Source: Cryphonectria parasitica EP155
Lineage: Eukaryota > Ascomycota > Sordariomycetes > Diaporthales > Cryphonectriaceae
Assembly: GCF_011745365.1 (NCBI RefSeq)
Contig: NW_024468915.1
Coordinates: 2,396,653 to 2,460,652, forward strand
Length of the DNA: 64,000 nt
Direction: 5' to 3'
Below, piece by piece: positions 33,365-44,714 of the stretch; within the stretch, counting starts at the first letter, position 1, and each line of letters opens with the position of its first letter. Under the pieces are notes generated by a model, which searched no databases, had not been told where the DNA came from, and worked only from the letters and a program-made list of their open reading frames with translations. Made by a program: the position numbers and the translations under genes.

Positions 33365-36014
33365 TCATAAATAATTTGCTAGGTCGATATGGCCCCCACC
33401 GCCCGTCTCGAGGAGCGGGAAGAGGTTTAGTCCACCAAAGCTCGACTCGTCGCCATCGAAGACGGTGTTCATCAGCGACAGGTCTGGACTACGGGACAGG
33501 TTGTTCGACATGGTCAGAAATGTAGGGTCGAGGTCGCTGAAAAACGGGGAGCCCGCGCCAAAGCTGCTGCCGCTTGCCGGATAGTGGTTGTGGTAGGCGT
33601 GGTGGTGGTGGCTGTCAGACATGGCCTCGCCTTGGCTGATGTCTCGTTCCTTGTTACTTATTCCCCGAGGGCTGGCCATCTTGCGCGTAAACTCGGGAGA
33701 CCTGCGGCCAATGGTAGCGCTGTCCGCGTCACGGGGACCGTGGGGCAGCAGCCCAAACAGCTGAGCGGAGCTCTCTGTCCGTTGCAGCCGCTCCTGGACT
33801 TCCTTCTTCTCCAGGTACTCCAGAGCTGTCGTGAGTAGGGACTTGGAGATCATGGCATATTGAGCTGCGTGGGTGTCGATCTTGGCGAAGTGATCCAAGG
33901 CGGCCATGGACATGCGTGCGTATTTCTCTAGGACGCGACCAAAGTTGCCAAGGAGGCCAGCGCCTAGGACGAGAGAGCCAGCAAAGAGCCATGAGCTATG
34001 TATATAGAGAGAAGGATTAGTAGTGCCTCTTTTTTTTTTTCTTTCTTTCCTCTTTTTCTCTTCCTTAGAGGGAAGATAAGACGTGGGTCAAGTGCGGTAG
34101 AAGGCCATGTGGGGAACCTACACAAGGATGGGCCGCCTCCCAGTTACTAATCCCTTCTCGACAAGGTCCAATACCTGATCCACCATCAAACTGGCAGCAT
34201 CGATACATGCATCTGCCAGTTTCGACTTGCCGGAGACGAGCCCAGCCCTCCCGTAGATGGTGGTCGGCTCGGGCGATAGCCGCCTGTATAGCTCATACAT
34301 GAGGAAGGGCCTCGAGACGAGCATGACAGCATAATAGTACGTGGCCAGTACCTGACAGGCGCCACTGACTTCGGCAGAGTCCTCGCCCTCGACGGGAGAG
34401 GAGACGACCCTCTTCAGCTGGTGAAGCCACCTGACGGAGAAGTCCCTCAGCTGCCGCGAGACGCCCTCAGTCAGCTGAAAGGTGATCTTGCGGCGCGAGT
34501 AGACCTCAAGCACGATGCCCTCAAGAATCAGGAAGATCTGTACCGAGGCATTGAGGATATCGTAAAGCTCGTGGCCCTGGGCGTCGACCTGGCGGTAGGG
34601 CACTGTGCAGTCAACATCGCTCACGCAGGGCGGACGGCCCATGGACGTGCTGAGGAACAGGTCGACGATGCGCAGGCTCTTCCAGATCCTGTCCCTGTGG
34701 CGGTGGACCTCGTGGCCGAAGCGGCTATTGACCTCGGTCCTGTGCACGCCGATGGAATAGGCGGCGCGGACGGCGAGGCCAAAGAATAAAAAGGCCCCGT
34801 TGATCTGGCAGGCGCAGAGCATGTAGAGGGTGACGAGAATGAAAGCCTGGACGGTCTCAATGCTGAGGCTGCCGTTCAGGGTGGCCAGGGCATGGTCGCG
34901 CGCGTGCTCGAAATAGAGCTGGGCGCGGTCCTCGTCGGCCCGCTGTGTACCGAGGGCGAGCACGAGGTAGTTCACCGTCGAGGCAACGTCGTCGGCACGA
35001 TGTCCACTAGCGAGGCTATTGGATGCCCACAGGGCGATGTCTTCAGCTAGGCGAGCCTCGCTGACGAACAGGTCGACCATGCCAGATGTCACAGACAGAT
35101 ACGCTGCCACTGCGCTAGGGATGTCTTCAATGTCCACTGGAGGAGGGGCGGCGGCGGCGGCGGCAATACCAGACGTGAGGGACGACCGCGAGGTGGCATT
35201 TTCGAGCACAGAGTAGCGGCTCGTCTGAGGTGCGAAGGCGCTTGGGTCGACACGCGAGGTGACGAGCTGGCGCACAGTCTGGAAGAAGGACAGCGGGGCG
35301 CAGTCGCCGATGAAAATGAGCTTGCCCTGGGCGTCGCACAGGAGACGTGCCTCACGGGGCACCTCAGCCTCCTCATGATCATCAGACGAGGTGACTGGGC
35401 GATCACCACCGCTACCGCTCTGTTCATGATGAGGAAGCGGTGTGGCTGGCTTCACTGGGGACGGAATGGGATGGCTGGTGTCGTTATCCTGCGGGCCATG
35501 ACGTGCTGGAGCGGCAGTGATGCTCTGGTGCTGCTGTTGCTGCTTGAGATGAATCGTACCCTGTTCGCTGCCGCCATGATGAGATGCAGACGGTGAATTT
35601 AGGCTTGGTGTTCTCGGCTGCGTCCTCGGTCTGGGATGACGACGCTGCCTTGGGGGCGAGTATTTGCAAGTATGTGGTCGCTGACGGCGAGTACAGTAAC
35701 TGCATGGTAGCTTGCCATCACACTTGACTGCTGAATTATTAGTATTGTTGGCTCTCCAATCAAAAAGGTAGGGTAGTAAGAGCCCCGAAGAAGAAGAAAG
35801 ACGATGGTGGGTAAAAAAGAGGAGGAGCAAAAGAAACAATGGGACGGAATGATTGCTCACCTTTTCTAGCCTTGCATCCATCACAGGCATTGGCCACACG
35901 GCTGCGGATCAAATGAGTCTCTTCATGGGCATCCTGCTCACTTGAAGGACGGGCAAAGGAATCAGGAGTAGGGGTGGCAGCAGTTGTGGTGGTGGCGGCT
36001 GCTGTAGCATCCAT
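33365..36014 (-). CDS. Large Zn2Cys6 transcription factor (Fungal_trans type)
   Basis: A probable nuclear regulator of 796 residues. Exons are 36014-35861, 35727-34122 and 33995-33365 with introns of 133 and 126 nt; all phases agree. The zinc cluster is split by intron 1: ACDGCKARK | VKCDGKLPCSYC, then the sixth Cys in RPHTCKYS. A low-complexity Pro/Ser/Gln/His linker follows. The middle domain is present at AVRAAYSIGVHRTEV and KSLRIVDLFLSTSMGRPPCVSD, typical of PF04082. The C-terminal exon starts with a hydrophobic stretch (SWLFAGSLVLGAGLLGNFG), seen in many factors of this class. Donor GTAGGT for intron 2 is chosen by phase. It lies beside the amine oxidase and is a second candidate regulator for the block. 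Confidence 0.9.
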
Positions 36015-36941
36015 CGCAAGTTCAACAGGAAGTGAGACGCTGCTGGTCCTGTTGCAGGGGCGTTGTACGGATGATGATTGAGACGAATCGAAGTCAAGCC
36101 TTTGACAAGGGTGGGTAACACCTGCCTACATTTAATGCCTGAATGCCCACAGCATGTCGAGGAAGGATCTAGCGGGTAGATTAGCAATGGACTAAGGCCG
36201 GCAGGATCCTATTGGTCCGACCAGCCTGAGGGGACAAGATCATAGGCCCGGCCTATCAGTGTTAACCAACCGCCGACGAAGCCGAAGGTAGTAGGTCGCC
36301 CAGAGGAGGTAATGAGGAATAGAACGGATGTTGGGAGTTCTCTCTCGTATTGGAGATAATTATTGAATCGTCTCAGCGTCAGTGGGAGAAAATATGATCA
36401 TTTTGAGACCCCTTGTTCAGACAGGTTTCAAGAACTCAGGTTTATGGAGTCCGAGTCTGATAAGCGTGACCCAATCTGTAAGTCCGTATATAGTAACTGA
36501 TCACTATATTAAACTGCCACGCTGCCAAAGCTTCCTAAAGAAACCAAACATTCTCATTCCTTAATCACCTTCTACTGCCAAGTCAACGACTCGGGCGCTT
36601 TCCTCCCTCCTACCTCTCTCCCACTTTCAGAAACTCCCCCTTCCGCACTCACGAGTGAGCCCTTGGCCTGCTGAAAGTGACAATCCACCAGGACCAGGAC
36701 AACAATTATCAGCATGAGCAAGTCCAAATCTCGCCACCAATCAAGAAGAGGTCATTATCAAGATCACCAGCTCTGGGGCAGTTGCCAACAGGCCGACAAT
36801 TTGTTGATCCAGTACACTCTACGGCTCGTCAATGACCGTTACGGCCTCAGAAGTAGCAGCCTTGCTCGGAGTTGACTGACGGCTCTTACGCAAGTTCATG
36901 ATACCATCAGAATGAAACCAAAACACACATTATCATAATAT
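36015..36941. other. Intergenic region upstream of the second Zn2Cys6 gene
   Basis: 0.9 kb holding that gene's promoter and the 3' flank of the deaminase. No gene is seen. Confidence 0.6.
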
Positions 36942-37602
36942 TCAGCCCTGCCTAACCTTGGACCAGTATAGATCCGCATCAGCAACAACCTTCTCCTCCC
37001 ACCCCTCCACCACCAAAGGCCCCACAACCTCAACGTCCTTCTGCCCGCCCCCAACAACCTCAGCACACCCCCACTTCATCGTGAAGTTCTCCCGGTTGCC
37101 CGCTCCCGTAAGCTTGAACAGGGTATCATTGCTCGCCCCAAAGACAACCCGCCCGATGTTGGCCCAGTAGATGGTCGCCGCGCACATGGCGCACGGCTCC
37201 CAGGTCGAGTACAGCGTGCACTGCCAGAGGTAGGCCTGCGAGTAGTGCAGCGAAGACAACCGCGCCAGGGACGACTCGGCGTGGTCGACGTGGCTGACGG
37301 ACTGGTGCCGCAGGAGGATCGTCTTGTGGTCTGGGCCTACGAGGATTCCGGCAAAGGGCCGCTTGCCGTGCTCGCTGCGCGCTGTCGCCTGGAGGGCGAG
37401 CACCTCGGCCATGTTCTTGTGAAAGGCGTTATTAATAATGAAAGGGCAAAAGAAAAAAAAGAAAGGCAAAAATAGAAAAGAGCCGTGGATGATTTGGACG
37501 AGAACGGAGTGGGCTTCATCTTACAGCATCAATTTGTTCTCTGCTGGGCTGCGTCCTTGGCGGGAAGAACTCCTCCGCGACGTCTTTCGACGGCGTAGCC
37601 AT
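36942..37602 (-). CDS. Zinc-dependent nucleoside/base deaminase (CMP/dCMP deaminase fold)
   Basis: A hydrolytic deaminase of 183 residues. Exons are 37602-37525 and 37415-36942, with a 109-nt GTAAGA...AAG intron. The zinc-binding and catalytic motifs are intact: H71-A-E73 (HVDHAESSLARL) and P100-C-A-M-C104 (TWEPCAMCAATIYWANIGRVVFG). In this superfamily His and the two Cys hold zinc and Glu shuttles the proton. The TIYWANI stretch resembles bacterial guanine-deaminase-like proteins more than yeast cytosine deaminase, but the substrate is not assignable. The start ATG 37602 begins MATPSKDVAEEFFPP. The poly-Phe reading upstream of exon 2 is intronic. It ends the accessory block and releases ammonia, which would suit a nitrogen-scavenging context. 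Confidence 0.88.
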
Positions 37603-38392
37603 GTTTTTGTTGGATAATGTTCTTGTCTGGTCCGTTGCAATGCAGAAAGACAAGGGAATAGTCATCAAGAGGCAGAGAGGGGCCTGATGAGACCCAGACG
37701 GGAACAGGAAGTCATATAGTGCCCTTCCGTTACTTCTTGTCTTATCAGCGGTCGGTGCCGGCCGGCGCCGGAAATATGGGGCCCGGAAGCTGAACGGACG
37801 CCAAGATCCGGAACTGGTCCTTGGGTCGGAACCTTGTCTCTTCATCAGACTATGTATGACTCTTGAGCTGACCGTTGATGCACATAAAAGCTTTTCATTG
37901 TCTCACTTTATGAGAACAATGTCTCCTCACTATACTTGTATCCCAGAAATGTTCTCAAGTCCTTGCGATGTGATGACCCACAAACGCCAGTCTCACAGGG
38001 CAGCGCGCCCTGCAAATTCAATGTTGATATACTTTTCATGGTAGATGCCTATTGACAGTATTTCAGACCTTGGCTTCTGTACTGATTTGATATGTACCCT
38101 GGAGATCTCGGTTCTTCTTCTCTCCTCTCTCCATTCCTCAGTGGGCATTCATTATGTAACCCACTACAGCATGCCAGACGCGAATACGCGGTATGAGGTA
38201 GAGACGCCAGACGCCACGACCGAGCAACAGCCAAAGAAAATAGCAAAGCCAAAAGGCTAGGAAAAGACAAAAATGCAAGACGGAAACCCACTAGGTGCCC
38301 AGAGCTGTCCACCTGCACCTAACACACAGCATCTGCAGTCACAACGCCCTGCCGTAGGTACTTTGAGGTGTGGAAGAGACAAACAGCGTGCT
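37603..38392. other. Intergenic region, deaminase promoter and glycosyltransferase 3' flank
   Basis: 0.8 kb without a credible gene on either strand. Confidence 0.6.
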
Positions 38393-39931
38393 TCAATGAG
38401 AGCCCTTGCCGCTCGGATCCCACAGTAGCTCTATCACCTCGTCCATCTCCTCGCCGCTCTGCCAGTCTCGCTTGTACACGTAGATCTGCCGGAGGCGCCC
38501 GTCCGCAAGCCACTCGGCGTCCTTGAGTCGATAGCTCCTTTTCTCATGCTTCTTGAGGGCCGGGCGCAGCGGCCCGATGCTAAAGTCAAACTCGGGCCCG
38601 TGCTGGTTCCACGTCGCCTCCATCCAGTCCAGGTTCAGGTCCTGCAGGCCCTTGCGGTACAGCGCGATGGAGTACCCGTTGGAGAAGAGGGTGTCCTCGC
38701 CAAACTGGAACCGCTGCAGGAAGCAGTCGCCGCACAGCTTGGCCACCTCGGCGATCCGGAACACGGGCTCCTCGTACCAGCTCTTCCAGTGGTGCAGTGA
38801 AAGGGGCTTCAGGCCTGCCTCGAAAAAGCCAGACAGGTCGCCCCTCATGTCCTGCTGGTGCAGGCCCGGCACCAGTGTCAGCTTCGTCTTGGAGTGATAG
38901 TACACGCAGTCGCGCAGCATGCCGTCGCCCGACGGGAGGGCGGCCTCCTCGAGGCACTGCTCCTGGAAGGGTTCCAGTTTCTTGGCTAGCGGCACCGACA
39001 GGAAAACCCCGGCACCCCCGTAAGCGAAGAAACCCCACGACCGGACCGAGTAGAAGTCTTCCGACAGCTGGCCCAGCCATACCTCCTTGGTGTGGTCGTG
39101 GACACTAAACGCATCGCTTAGGGCATAGAGCGATGGGAAGAACGTGTCATCGTCCAAGATGCCCACCCATTTTGTCTGCGGGCCGATGTTCTGCACGGTG
39201 GGTCGCAGGGTGATGAAGTGGTTTTGGTCGATGGTGAGCTGTGGCTCGCCGTGGACGGTGATGAGCTTGATGTTGTGTTGTTCAAACAGGCTCTCGAGGG
39301 CGGAGAGGTCGTGGAGGGCGTGGTCGACAATGACAGCCACGAGGGGAGCTCCACTCCCAGCCAGCCAGTGGTCGAAGGCGGGTAGGGCCTCGATCATGCG
39401 GTCGTGGTATGTGGCGACACCAAAGATGAAGTGCTCAAAGGTCTGCTTCGGGTAGGCAGGAGGGACGGGGATGGTAAGTGGCTCGCAGGGGAGGGATTCG
39501 ACATGGGAGCACGAAGTCAGGTTGATGGTAGTCCTGTCGGTCATCAGGGGCGTATCGAGCCTGGTGATGGCCTCGCGGTCGATATTGCTGGAGAACTTGG
39601 GCGTGACGCAGCGCCTGGAGTAGAGGATGTTGTCCGTCAGGCCCAGTTCCTGCCGCCTCAGGAACTCGATGTCTGGACTGCACTGGCCCGGCGCGAGGGG
39701 CGGGCGCAGCGTGCTGCCCCCAGGCGGGGTGCCGAACTTTGCCTCCTCTTCCAGGGCAGCCTGCGATTTCTCGGCGCCGTTGCCACCACCATTGTCTGTG
39801 CCCGTAAGCTTGGTCGTTATGGAGCTGTTGAGGGCGGCGTCTCGGAAGCGGGTGGATGAAAGAAGGAAGAGGCAGAGGAAGAGGACGACAACGGCGGGAA
39901 CAATGCGGTGAAAGCGCTGTGGTATGAGCAT
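38393..39931 (-). CDS. Type II membrane glycosyltransferase (GT31/DUF604-like)
   Basis: A 512-residue single-exon protein of the secretory pathway. A short basic N terminus precedes one membrane anchor (IVPAVVVLFLCLFLLSS, about 10-26). A low-complexity stem rich in Gly/Ser/Pro then leads to a luminal catalytic domain. WVGILDDDTFFPSL (D260-D262) is the metal/nucleotide-sugar DxD motif, and WGFFAYGGAGVFLS downstream is the pocket signature of the fringe-like GT31 clan. Paired cysteines (for example CGDCF) may form disulfides. It is probably Golgi-resident and transfers a sugar to glycoprotein or glycolipid; the donor and acceptor are unknown. ATG 39931 is the first Met of the frame and places the anchor correctly. 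Confidence 0.85.
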   Translation of the reverse strand: MLIPQRFHRIVPAVVVLFLCLFLLSSTRFRDAALNSSITTKLTGTDNGGGNGAEKSQAALEEEAKFGTPPGGSTLRPPLAPGQCSPDIEFLRRQELGLTDNILYSRRCVTPKFSSNIDREAITRLDTPLMTDRTTINLTSCSHVESLPCEPLTIPVPPAYPKQTFEHFIFGVATYHDRMIEALPAFDHWLAGSGAPLVAVIVDHALHDLSALESLFEQHNIKLITVHGEPQLTIDQNHFITLRPTVQNIGPQTKWVGILDDDTFFPSLYALSDAFSVHDHTKEVWLGQLSEDFYSVRSWGFFAYGGAGVFLSVPLAKKLEPFQEQCLEEAALPSGDGMLRDCVYYHSKTKLTLVPGLHQQDMRGDLSGFFEAGLKPLSLHHWKSWYEEPVFRIAEVAKLCGDCFLQRFQFGEDTLFSNGYSIALYRKGLQDLNLDWMEATWNQHGPEFDFSIGPLRPALKKHEKRSYRLKDAEWLADGRLRQIYVYKRDWQSGEEMDEVIELLWDPSGKGSH

Positions 39932-42118
39932 GGCGCTACCTTGTCATGTCGCACGGTAAGCTCGGCACTCGAGACGGCACAGCAAGGCTGGTCGAGCGCT
40001 GGTCGAGGGAGGGGAGGAAGAGAAAGTGGTCAGTTGGTTGCGTGGTGGGGGTGCAGCCCTTCGATGGTGCTGGCAGGACTGGACGACGTCGTCGCCAGCG
40101 ATTTCTGGCCAAAAAAAACCCAATGTCTGAGGTCAGTGCCAGTTCTGTGTGTATCGTCGATTGAGTTGGAAAATCCTGCTCTTGGCTGTAGTCGACAACA
40201 GAGCAATGGAAAGCTATAAGCGCAGTGCGACGAGAGGCGGCAAGTGGGGGGAGTGAAGGATGATGAAATGGAGAAGGTGAGACGAAAACAAGGCCTCAAC
40301 AACTGCAGCGGGCAAAGAGTGACAAGTGATTGGCAGTGGATCGTAGGTGCCAGGGGAGAAAGAGGGGAAGTTATTTCAAAAGTGATGATGTGTTGAAGGC
40401 CAAATTGATGGCGTTCGCGACGAGTGGGGACTATAAGTGGCAGTCGACCTCTTGTAATCAGAGTTTTGGAATTTGTTGCGGATACAATTACGCATCATGT
40501 TGTTGATCGCCAAAGTACTGTGGTACGCACTGCTGAATGTACTATGTAGACTTCATCATACTATGTAGTTTCTCCCTTGAATTTCGGTGTCTGGGTACCC
40601 CTTGCCAGGGGGGGGGCGATGGGGACTGGGAAGACAGGTCCTCTCGCACCGTCGGACTGACCGCAGGCCGACCACACCCCACCCATCAACTGCGGCAATC
40701 CGGCTGAATTCCAGTCTGCTCTCCTCGTTCGAGATAAGCTGCGAACGTCTCAGCCATAGTGGTGCGGGGTGGCGTTGAACTCGGAATAGATCAGGCCCTG
40801 CATGCGTGGGCCGCCTTGGTCTCATTCCAGTCAATCCTAAGAACACTTTTCCGTGATGCATTTCAGGCCTAGTCTGGGTCTGAGGAGGGTACGTCAGGAC
40901 TCTGACAGGCCGCGAGGTGTCAGAGTTTGCTGGGACTGTAGAGTGTCTAGATGGCCCCTGTCCAGCCTGTACATAGTATAATGCGGTCCAGAGGCCAGTA
41001 CAGAAAGCCCCATCTGCCACCCACCCCTCCCGGCCCCGCTGACGACTCAGCAGACAGTACAGTGTTTTAGTGTACTATGGTACATATAATTGCAGCCGGT
41101 ACTAACGGTACAACGCAGTACCCTTACCCGGTCCTTAGAATCTCTGCTGACCACCGCGTATCGATTGAGGACGAACTCAAGTGCTAAGTAATTCTCAAAA
41201 TACTACGTGCTGCTCGCATGAGTGAGACCATGCTTATCCGTGTACACTTTTCGTGACCCACACCATATGATCCTAGATATAAAAAAAAAACCGCTCAAAA
41301 TGATCTTCAATGATCTCCATCACTGAATGCATATCTCCTTGGTTTGATGTTCCGTCTCGCGGTCTTCAGGTCTGATGTTACACATACCTGCTATATGCTC
41401 TGATTCTGCACACTGACGTGTGCATAAAGCAGTTTTATCTACTATTCATATTGCGTTGAGATAGGGATGAGCGATACTGGAACGTAACATGCAAACACGT
41501 CTTTCAGCTAAAGTCGGTATCGCCGTCGTAATGGAGAATGTGTATCCTCAGGCATTGGGTAGTCAGTCGGTCGCGTGAGATGCTATCCATGACATTGATG
41601 GTAAGTATATACCTCTGAAGCACGAAGCCACCGCTGAAGTCCTGCCGAGGACGCCTTCGAGCCTTGTGATTTGGACCACAAAAACATGCCGTGACCTCGA
41701 CTGTTTGAGGCTCAATCTTGGGTCCTTGTCTATCACATGTGACGGGGCGGAAATTATTGAAAATACAATTGAGGCGTGAGATCAAATATTATATGGGGAC
41801 TTTCACATGCTTTCTTTACTGCACGTCACAACAAGGGAAAGACACGGCCATTCCCGCAATGTAAGGTCGCACGCAAACCTCGAACCTCGCCATGTGCCTA
41901 CGTGACACCTCGCATGTAAAGATATGGACCATTGCAGGCCCCAGACATAGTCCACTGGCCTCGGCTCAATGTCAGTTGGTCACCTTGTTGTTGCGATGTG
42001 AGCCAGGAACGACGAGCAGCCTGCAGGTTCAGCGGCAGGGTCCGCAGAGGAGTTAAGACTAGACTTTATTTTTGTATGTAGATAGTCTAGCATCAGAGGG
42101 TTCCTGCCTATCGCTGAC

Positions 42119-42291
42119 CCCCTGATCGACCTCGGCGGTAGCGGTAGGCGGTAATGATTCTGCCACCTCTTGCGTCACTTTTTTTTTGCTAGGGAAAGCT
42201 CTCAAGACCCCTCGCTCCTTCATTCAGCACACACAGCTCGGTCGGGTGAGACTGCAAGGCACGAGACCAGAAATTGACCTGCACCTCCCCT
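42119..42291 (+). promoter_or_regulatory. Three CCCCT (STRE-like) elements upstream of GPD1
   Basis: CCCCT at 42119-42123, 42208-42212 and 42287-42291, all in the same orientation. By chance about 0.3 would be expected in this span on both strands. In yeast, STREs bind Msn2/4 and help osmotic and stress induction of GPD1; the function here is inferred. Confidence 0.45.
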
Positions 42292-42344
42292 GACTGAGGC
42301 GACACCAAGACGGAGTGATCGTCCTCCTCGTCCTCCTCCTTACA

Positions 42345-42351
42345 TATATAA
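42345..42351 (+). promoter_or_regulatory. GPD1: TATA box of GPD1
   Basis: TATATAA, 55 bases before the upstream in-frame ATG (42406) and 337 before the conserved start (42688). It is followed by a CT-rich stretch suited to transcription initiation. Confidence 0.55.
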
Positions 42352-42687
42352 TCATCATCTTGTCTACTCGTTATATTCACCTACTGCTTCTTCCTGACTG
42401 TTTTGATGCATGTCTTGCGCATGACAGCTCGGATCAACTTCACTTCTCTCGCTTCATCAGGTTCCTCTGTCTCGTTCATCAATAAGTCTGAACTTCATCG
42501 TAAATTGCTATATCGACAATCAAGTCCAATACGTCTCCCTAGGCACATTGCGCCGTTGTGTACCGCCGCCCTGAAGGAGAAGAAGAAAAAGCGAAGCTCC
42601 CCAGGCTTAAGGACTGTCACCCACCCAACAGCCCTCGCCCCTCTCGCTCCCGGTCTCGGGACCACATTTGGACCGTCAAGACGCACG

Positions 42688-44010
42688 ATGGCTTCGCTGG
42701 GCGCCCCTTATGAGAAACGGCACAAGGTGACCGTCGTCGGCTCTGGCAACTGGGGCTCCACCATCTCCAAGATTGTCGCCGAGAACACAAAGGCGCACCC
42801 CGATATCTTCGAGACCGAAGTGCAGATGTGGGTGTACGAGGAGGAAGTTACCATCCCATCCGACTCGCCACACTATGACCCCTCGGTGGGCGATGCGAAG
42901 CAGAAGCTTACGGGCATCATCAACAAGTACCACGAGAATGTCAAGTACCTGCCCGGTATCCGACTCCCGGACAACGTTGTTGCCAACCCCGACCTCATCG
43001 ATGCCGCTAGGGACTCGACGATCCTCGTCTTTAACCTGCCGCACCAGTTCATCGACAACATCTGCAAGCAGCTGCGTGGCCACATTGTCCCCTATGCGCG
43101 CGCCATCAGCTGCATCAAGGGCGTGCACGTGTCCGACGACGGCGTGTCGCTCTTTAGCGAGTGGATCGGCGAAGGGCTGGGTATCTACTGCGGTGCGCTG
43201 TCCGGGGCCAATATCGCCAACGAGATCGCTGCCGAGAAGTGGTGTGCCACTACCATCGCCTACGATCCTCCTCCTGTCGATGCCAGCCGTAACCCCACGC
43301 CTAGGACGCAGAGCCCCGCCGCTAACCAGGCCAAGTTTGACCTTAACATCACGCCCATCAACGTCGACAGCGCCTTGGCGCACAAGGACGCGAGGGGAAG
43401 GACAAGCAAGGTGAAGCTCACGCCGGTCCCGACCGAATTCCCGCCGCTGGACCACAAGACCTTCAAGGCGCTCTTCAGGCGGCCCTACTTCCACGTGCGC
43501 ATGGTGTCGGATGTGGCGGGCACGTCGCTGGGCGGCGCGCTCAAGAACGTGGTCGCGCTCGCCGCTGGCTTTGTGGTGGGCAAGGGCTGGGGCGACAACG
43601 CCAAGTCGGAGATCTGCCGGCTGGGCATCGTCGAAATGATCAAGTTCGGCAAGGAGTTCTTCGGGCAGACGGTCAACACGGCCACATTCACTGTCGAGTC
43701 GGCTGGCATGGCCGACTTGGTGACGTCGTGCTCGAGCGGACGCAACTTCCGCTGCGCCAAGATGGCCGTCGAGCGCGGTGTCAGCGTCGAGGAGATCGAG
43801 CGCACCGAGCTCAACGGCCAAATGCTCCAGGGCACCTCCACCGCCAAGGAGGTGAACAGCTTCCTCAAGACGAGGGGCCTGGAGCACGAGTATCCGCTCT
43901 TCACCGCGGTTATTGGTATCCTGGAGGGCAAGTACAGTGTTGACGATATCCCGGAGCTGGTGTCGGAGTCGGAGGACTGGTACCTTGATGGAGACCTGGT
44001 CCGGAACTAA
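42688..44010 (+). CDS. GPD1: NAD-dependent glycerol-3-phosphate dehydrogenase
   Basis: Cytosolic enzyme that reduces dihydroxyacetone phosphate to glycerol-3-phosphate, for glycerol/osmolyte production, lipid backbone supply and NADH reoxidation. A single exon gives 440 residues from ATG 42688. The nucleotide-binding motif is VVGSGNWGS (16-24). The substrate domain contains [16 protein letters not shown] with the catalytic Lys, and [11 protein letters not shown] with the conserved RN pair. An insert of about 60 residues (from [10 protein letters not shown] to PTEFPPLDH) makes it longer than yeast Gpd1 (391); such inserts occur in filamentous fungi. ATG 42688 (ACGATGGC) is preferred because homology begins just after it. 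The same frame is open upstream to ATG 42406, which would add 94 residues rich in Ser, Arg and Lys. Confidence 0.95.
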   Translation: MASLGAPYEKRHKVTVVGSGNWGSTISKIVAENTKAHPDIFETEVQMWVYEEEVTIPSDSPHYDPSVGDAKQKLTGIINKYHENVKYLPGIRLPDNVVANPDLIDAARDSTILVFNLPHQFIDNICKQLRGHIVPYARAISCIKGVHVSDDGVSLFSEWIGEGLGIYCGALSGANIANEIAAEKWCATTIAYDPPPVDASRNPTPRTQSPAANQAKFDLNITPINVDSALAHKDARGRTSKVKLTPVPTEFPPLDHKTFKALFRRPYFHVRMVSDVAGTSLGGALKNVVALAAGFVVGKGWGDNAKSEICRLGIVEMIKFGKEFFGQTVNTATFTVESAGMADLVTSCSSGRNFRCAKMAVERGVSVEEIERTELNGQMLQGTSTAKEVNSFLKTRGLEHEYPLFTAVIGILEGKYSVDDIPELVSESEDWYLDGDLVRN

Positions 44011-44714
44011 CGAAGACGTGTGAATGACTGAATACACAACGATGGAATATAGGATAGAGGGGGATTTCTAGTCAGCAGCAGAAATCCTATATACCACCAA
44101 AGTAGCCGGCGTGAGTAGCAGCAGCACGCATCACATAAAATATTCAACAGCGGGACAAGCAATAATAAAGTCACCTGGCCACCACCGCCACGTTTCCACG
44201 GCTACCTACTACCAGCTTGCAGGCTGTAGTGGGCCTGTAATTACTACATAAAGTACCCATGCAGTAGCAGGGACAGCTGCCATGTTAGACTCGGGATGGA
44301 CAAACGTGTTCCCGTCAATCATCATTCGACGAAACTCGTATAGGGGGATAGTCCGATACGAAAAGAAGGTTAGAAAAAGAAATCCTACAACAACAAGGAA
44401 GAAGAAAAAGTAACTTGGTGATGGGCGATGTGACATGGGCATGGGTTTGGGTTTGAGTTTGGGATTCGCGTTGGCGCGCGTTGCTTTTCCCCTCGATTGA
44501 TTATGGACCGCGTGAAGCTCTCTATTCAACGCGAAACGGTCATGAGGGGTCTAATGTCTCCTCCTCCTTTCATGGTTCTATAGATTCCCTATTTGCTTAA
44601 CCTGTTCCCTTCAAGTTTCTACTCTTCTTTACATTCAACAAAATCACAATTGTTACTCGGCGTAGAATCCCCTGGTACTTGGCAGTACATACATAGCCAT
44701 TTTCCACATCGACC
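44011..44714. other. Intergenic region between GPD1 and the SIM-rich protein gene
   Basis: 0.7 kb of GPD1 3' flank and the next promoter. I see nothing coding. Confidence 0.6.

Larger units (their letters stand above)
39932..42687. other. Divergent intergenic region between glycosyltransferase and GPD1
   Basis: 2.8 kb. The left half has repeated TGTACTATG-like words (40540-40567, 41072-41079). The right end carries GPD1 promoter elements (stress-response-like CCCCT, TATA box), listed separately. From 42406 on, an in-frame ATG extends the GPD1 reading frame upstream. No separate gene is seen. Confidence 0.6.

Noticed and set aside
36942..37469. Deaminase starting with a poly-Phe N terminus (MPFFFFF...)
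   Set aside because: This reading is intron sequence; the spliced first exon at 37602-37525 gives a sensible N terminus and exact phase.
42676..44037. 453-codon open frame on the minus strand across GPD1
   Set aside because: It mirrors the whole GPD1 coding exon and its translation is rich in Arg, Leu, Val and Asp with no family pattern. It is a codon-bias artefact of a GC-rich gene.
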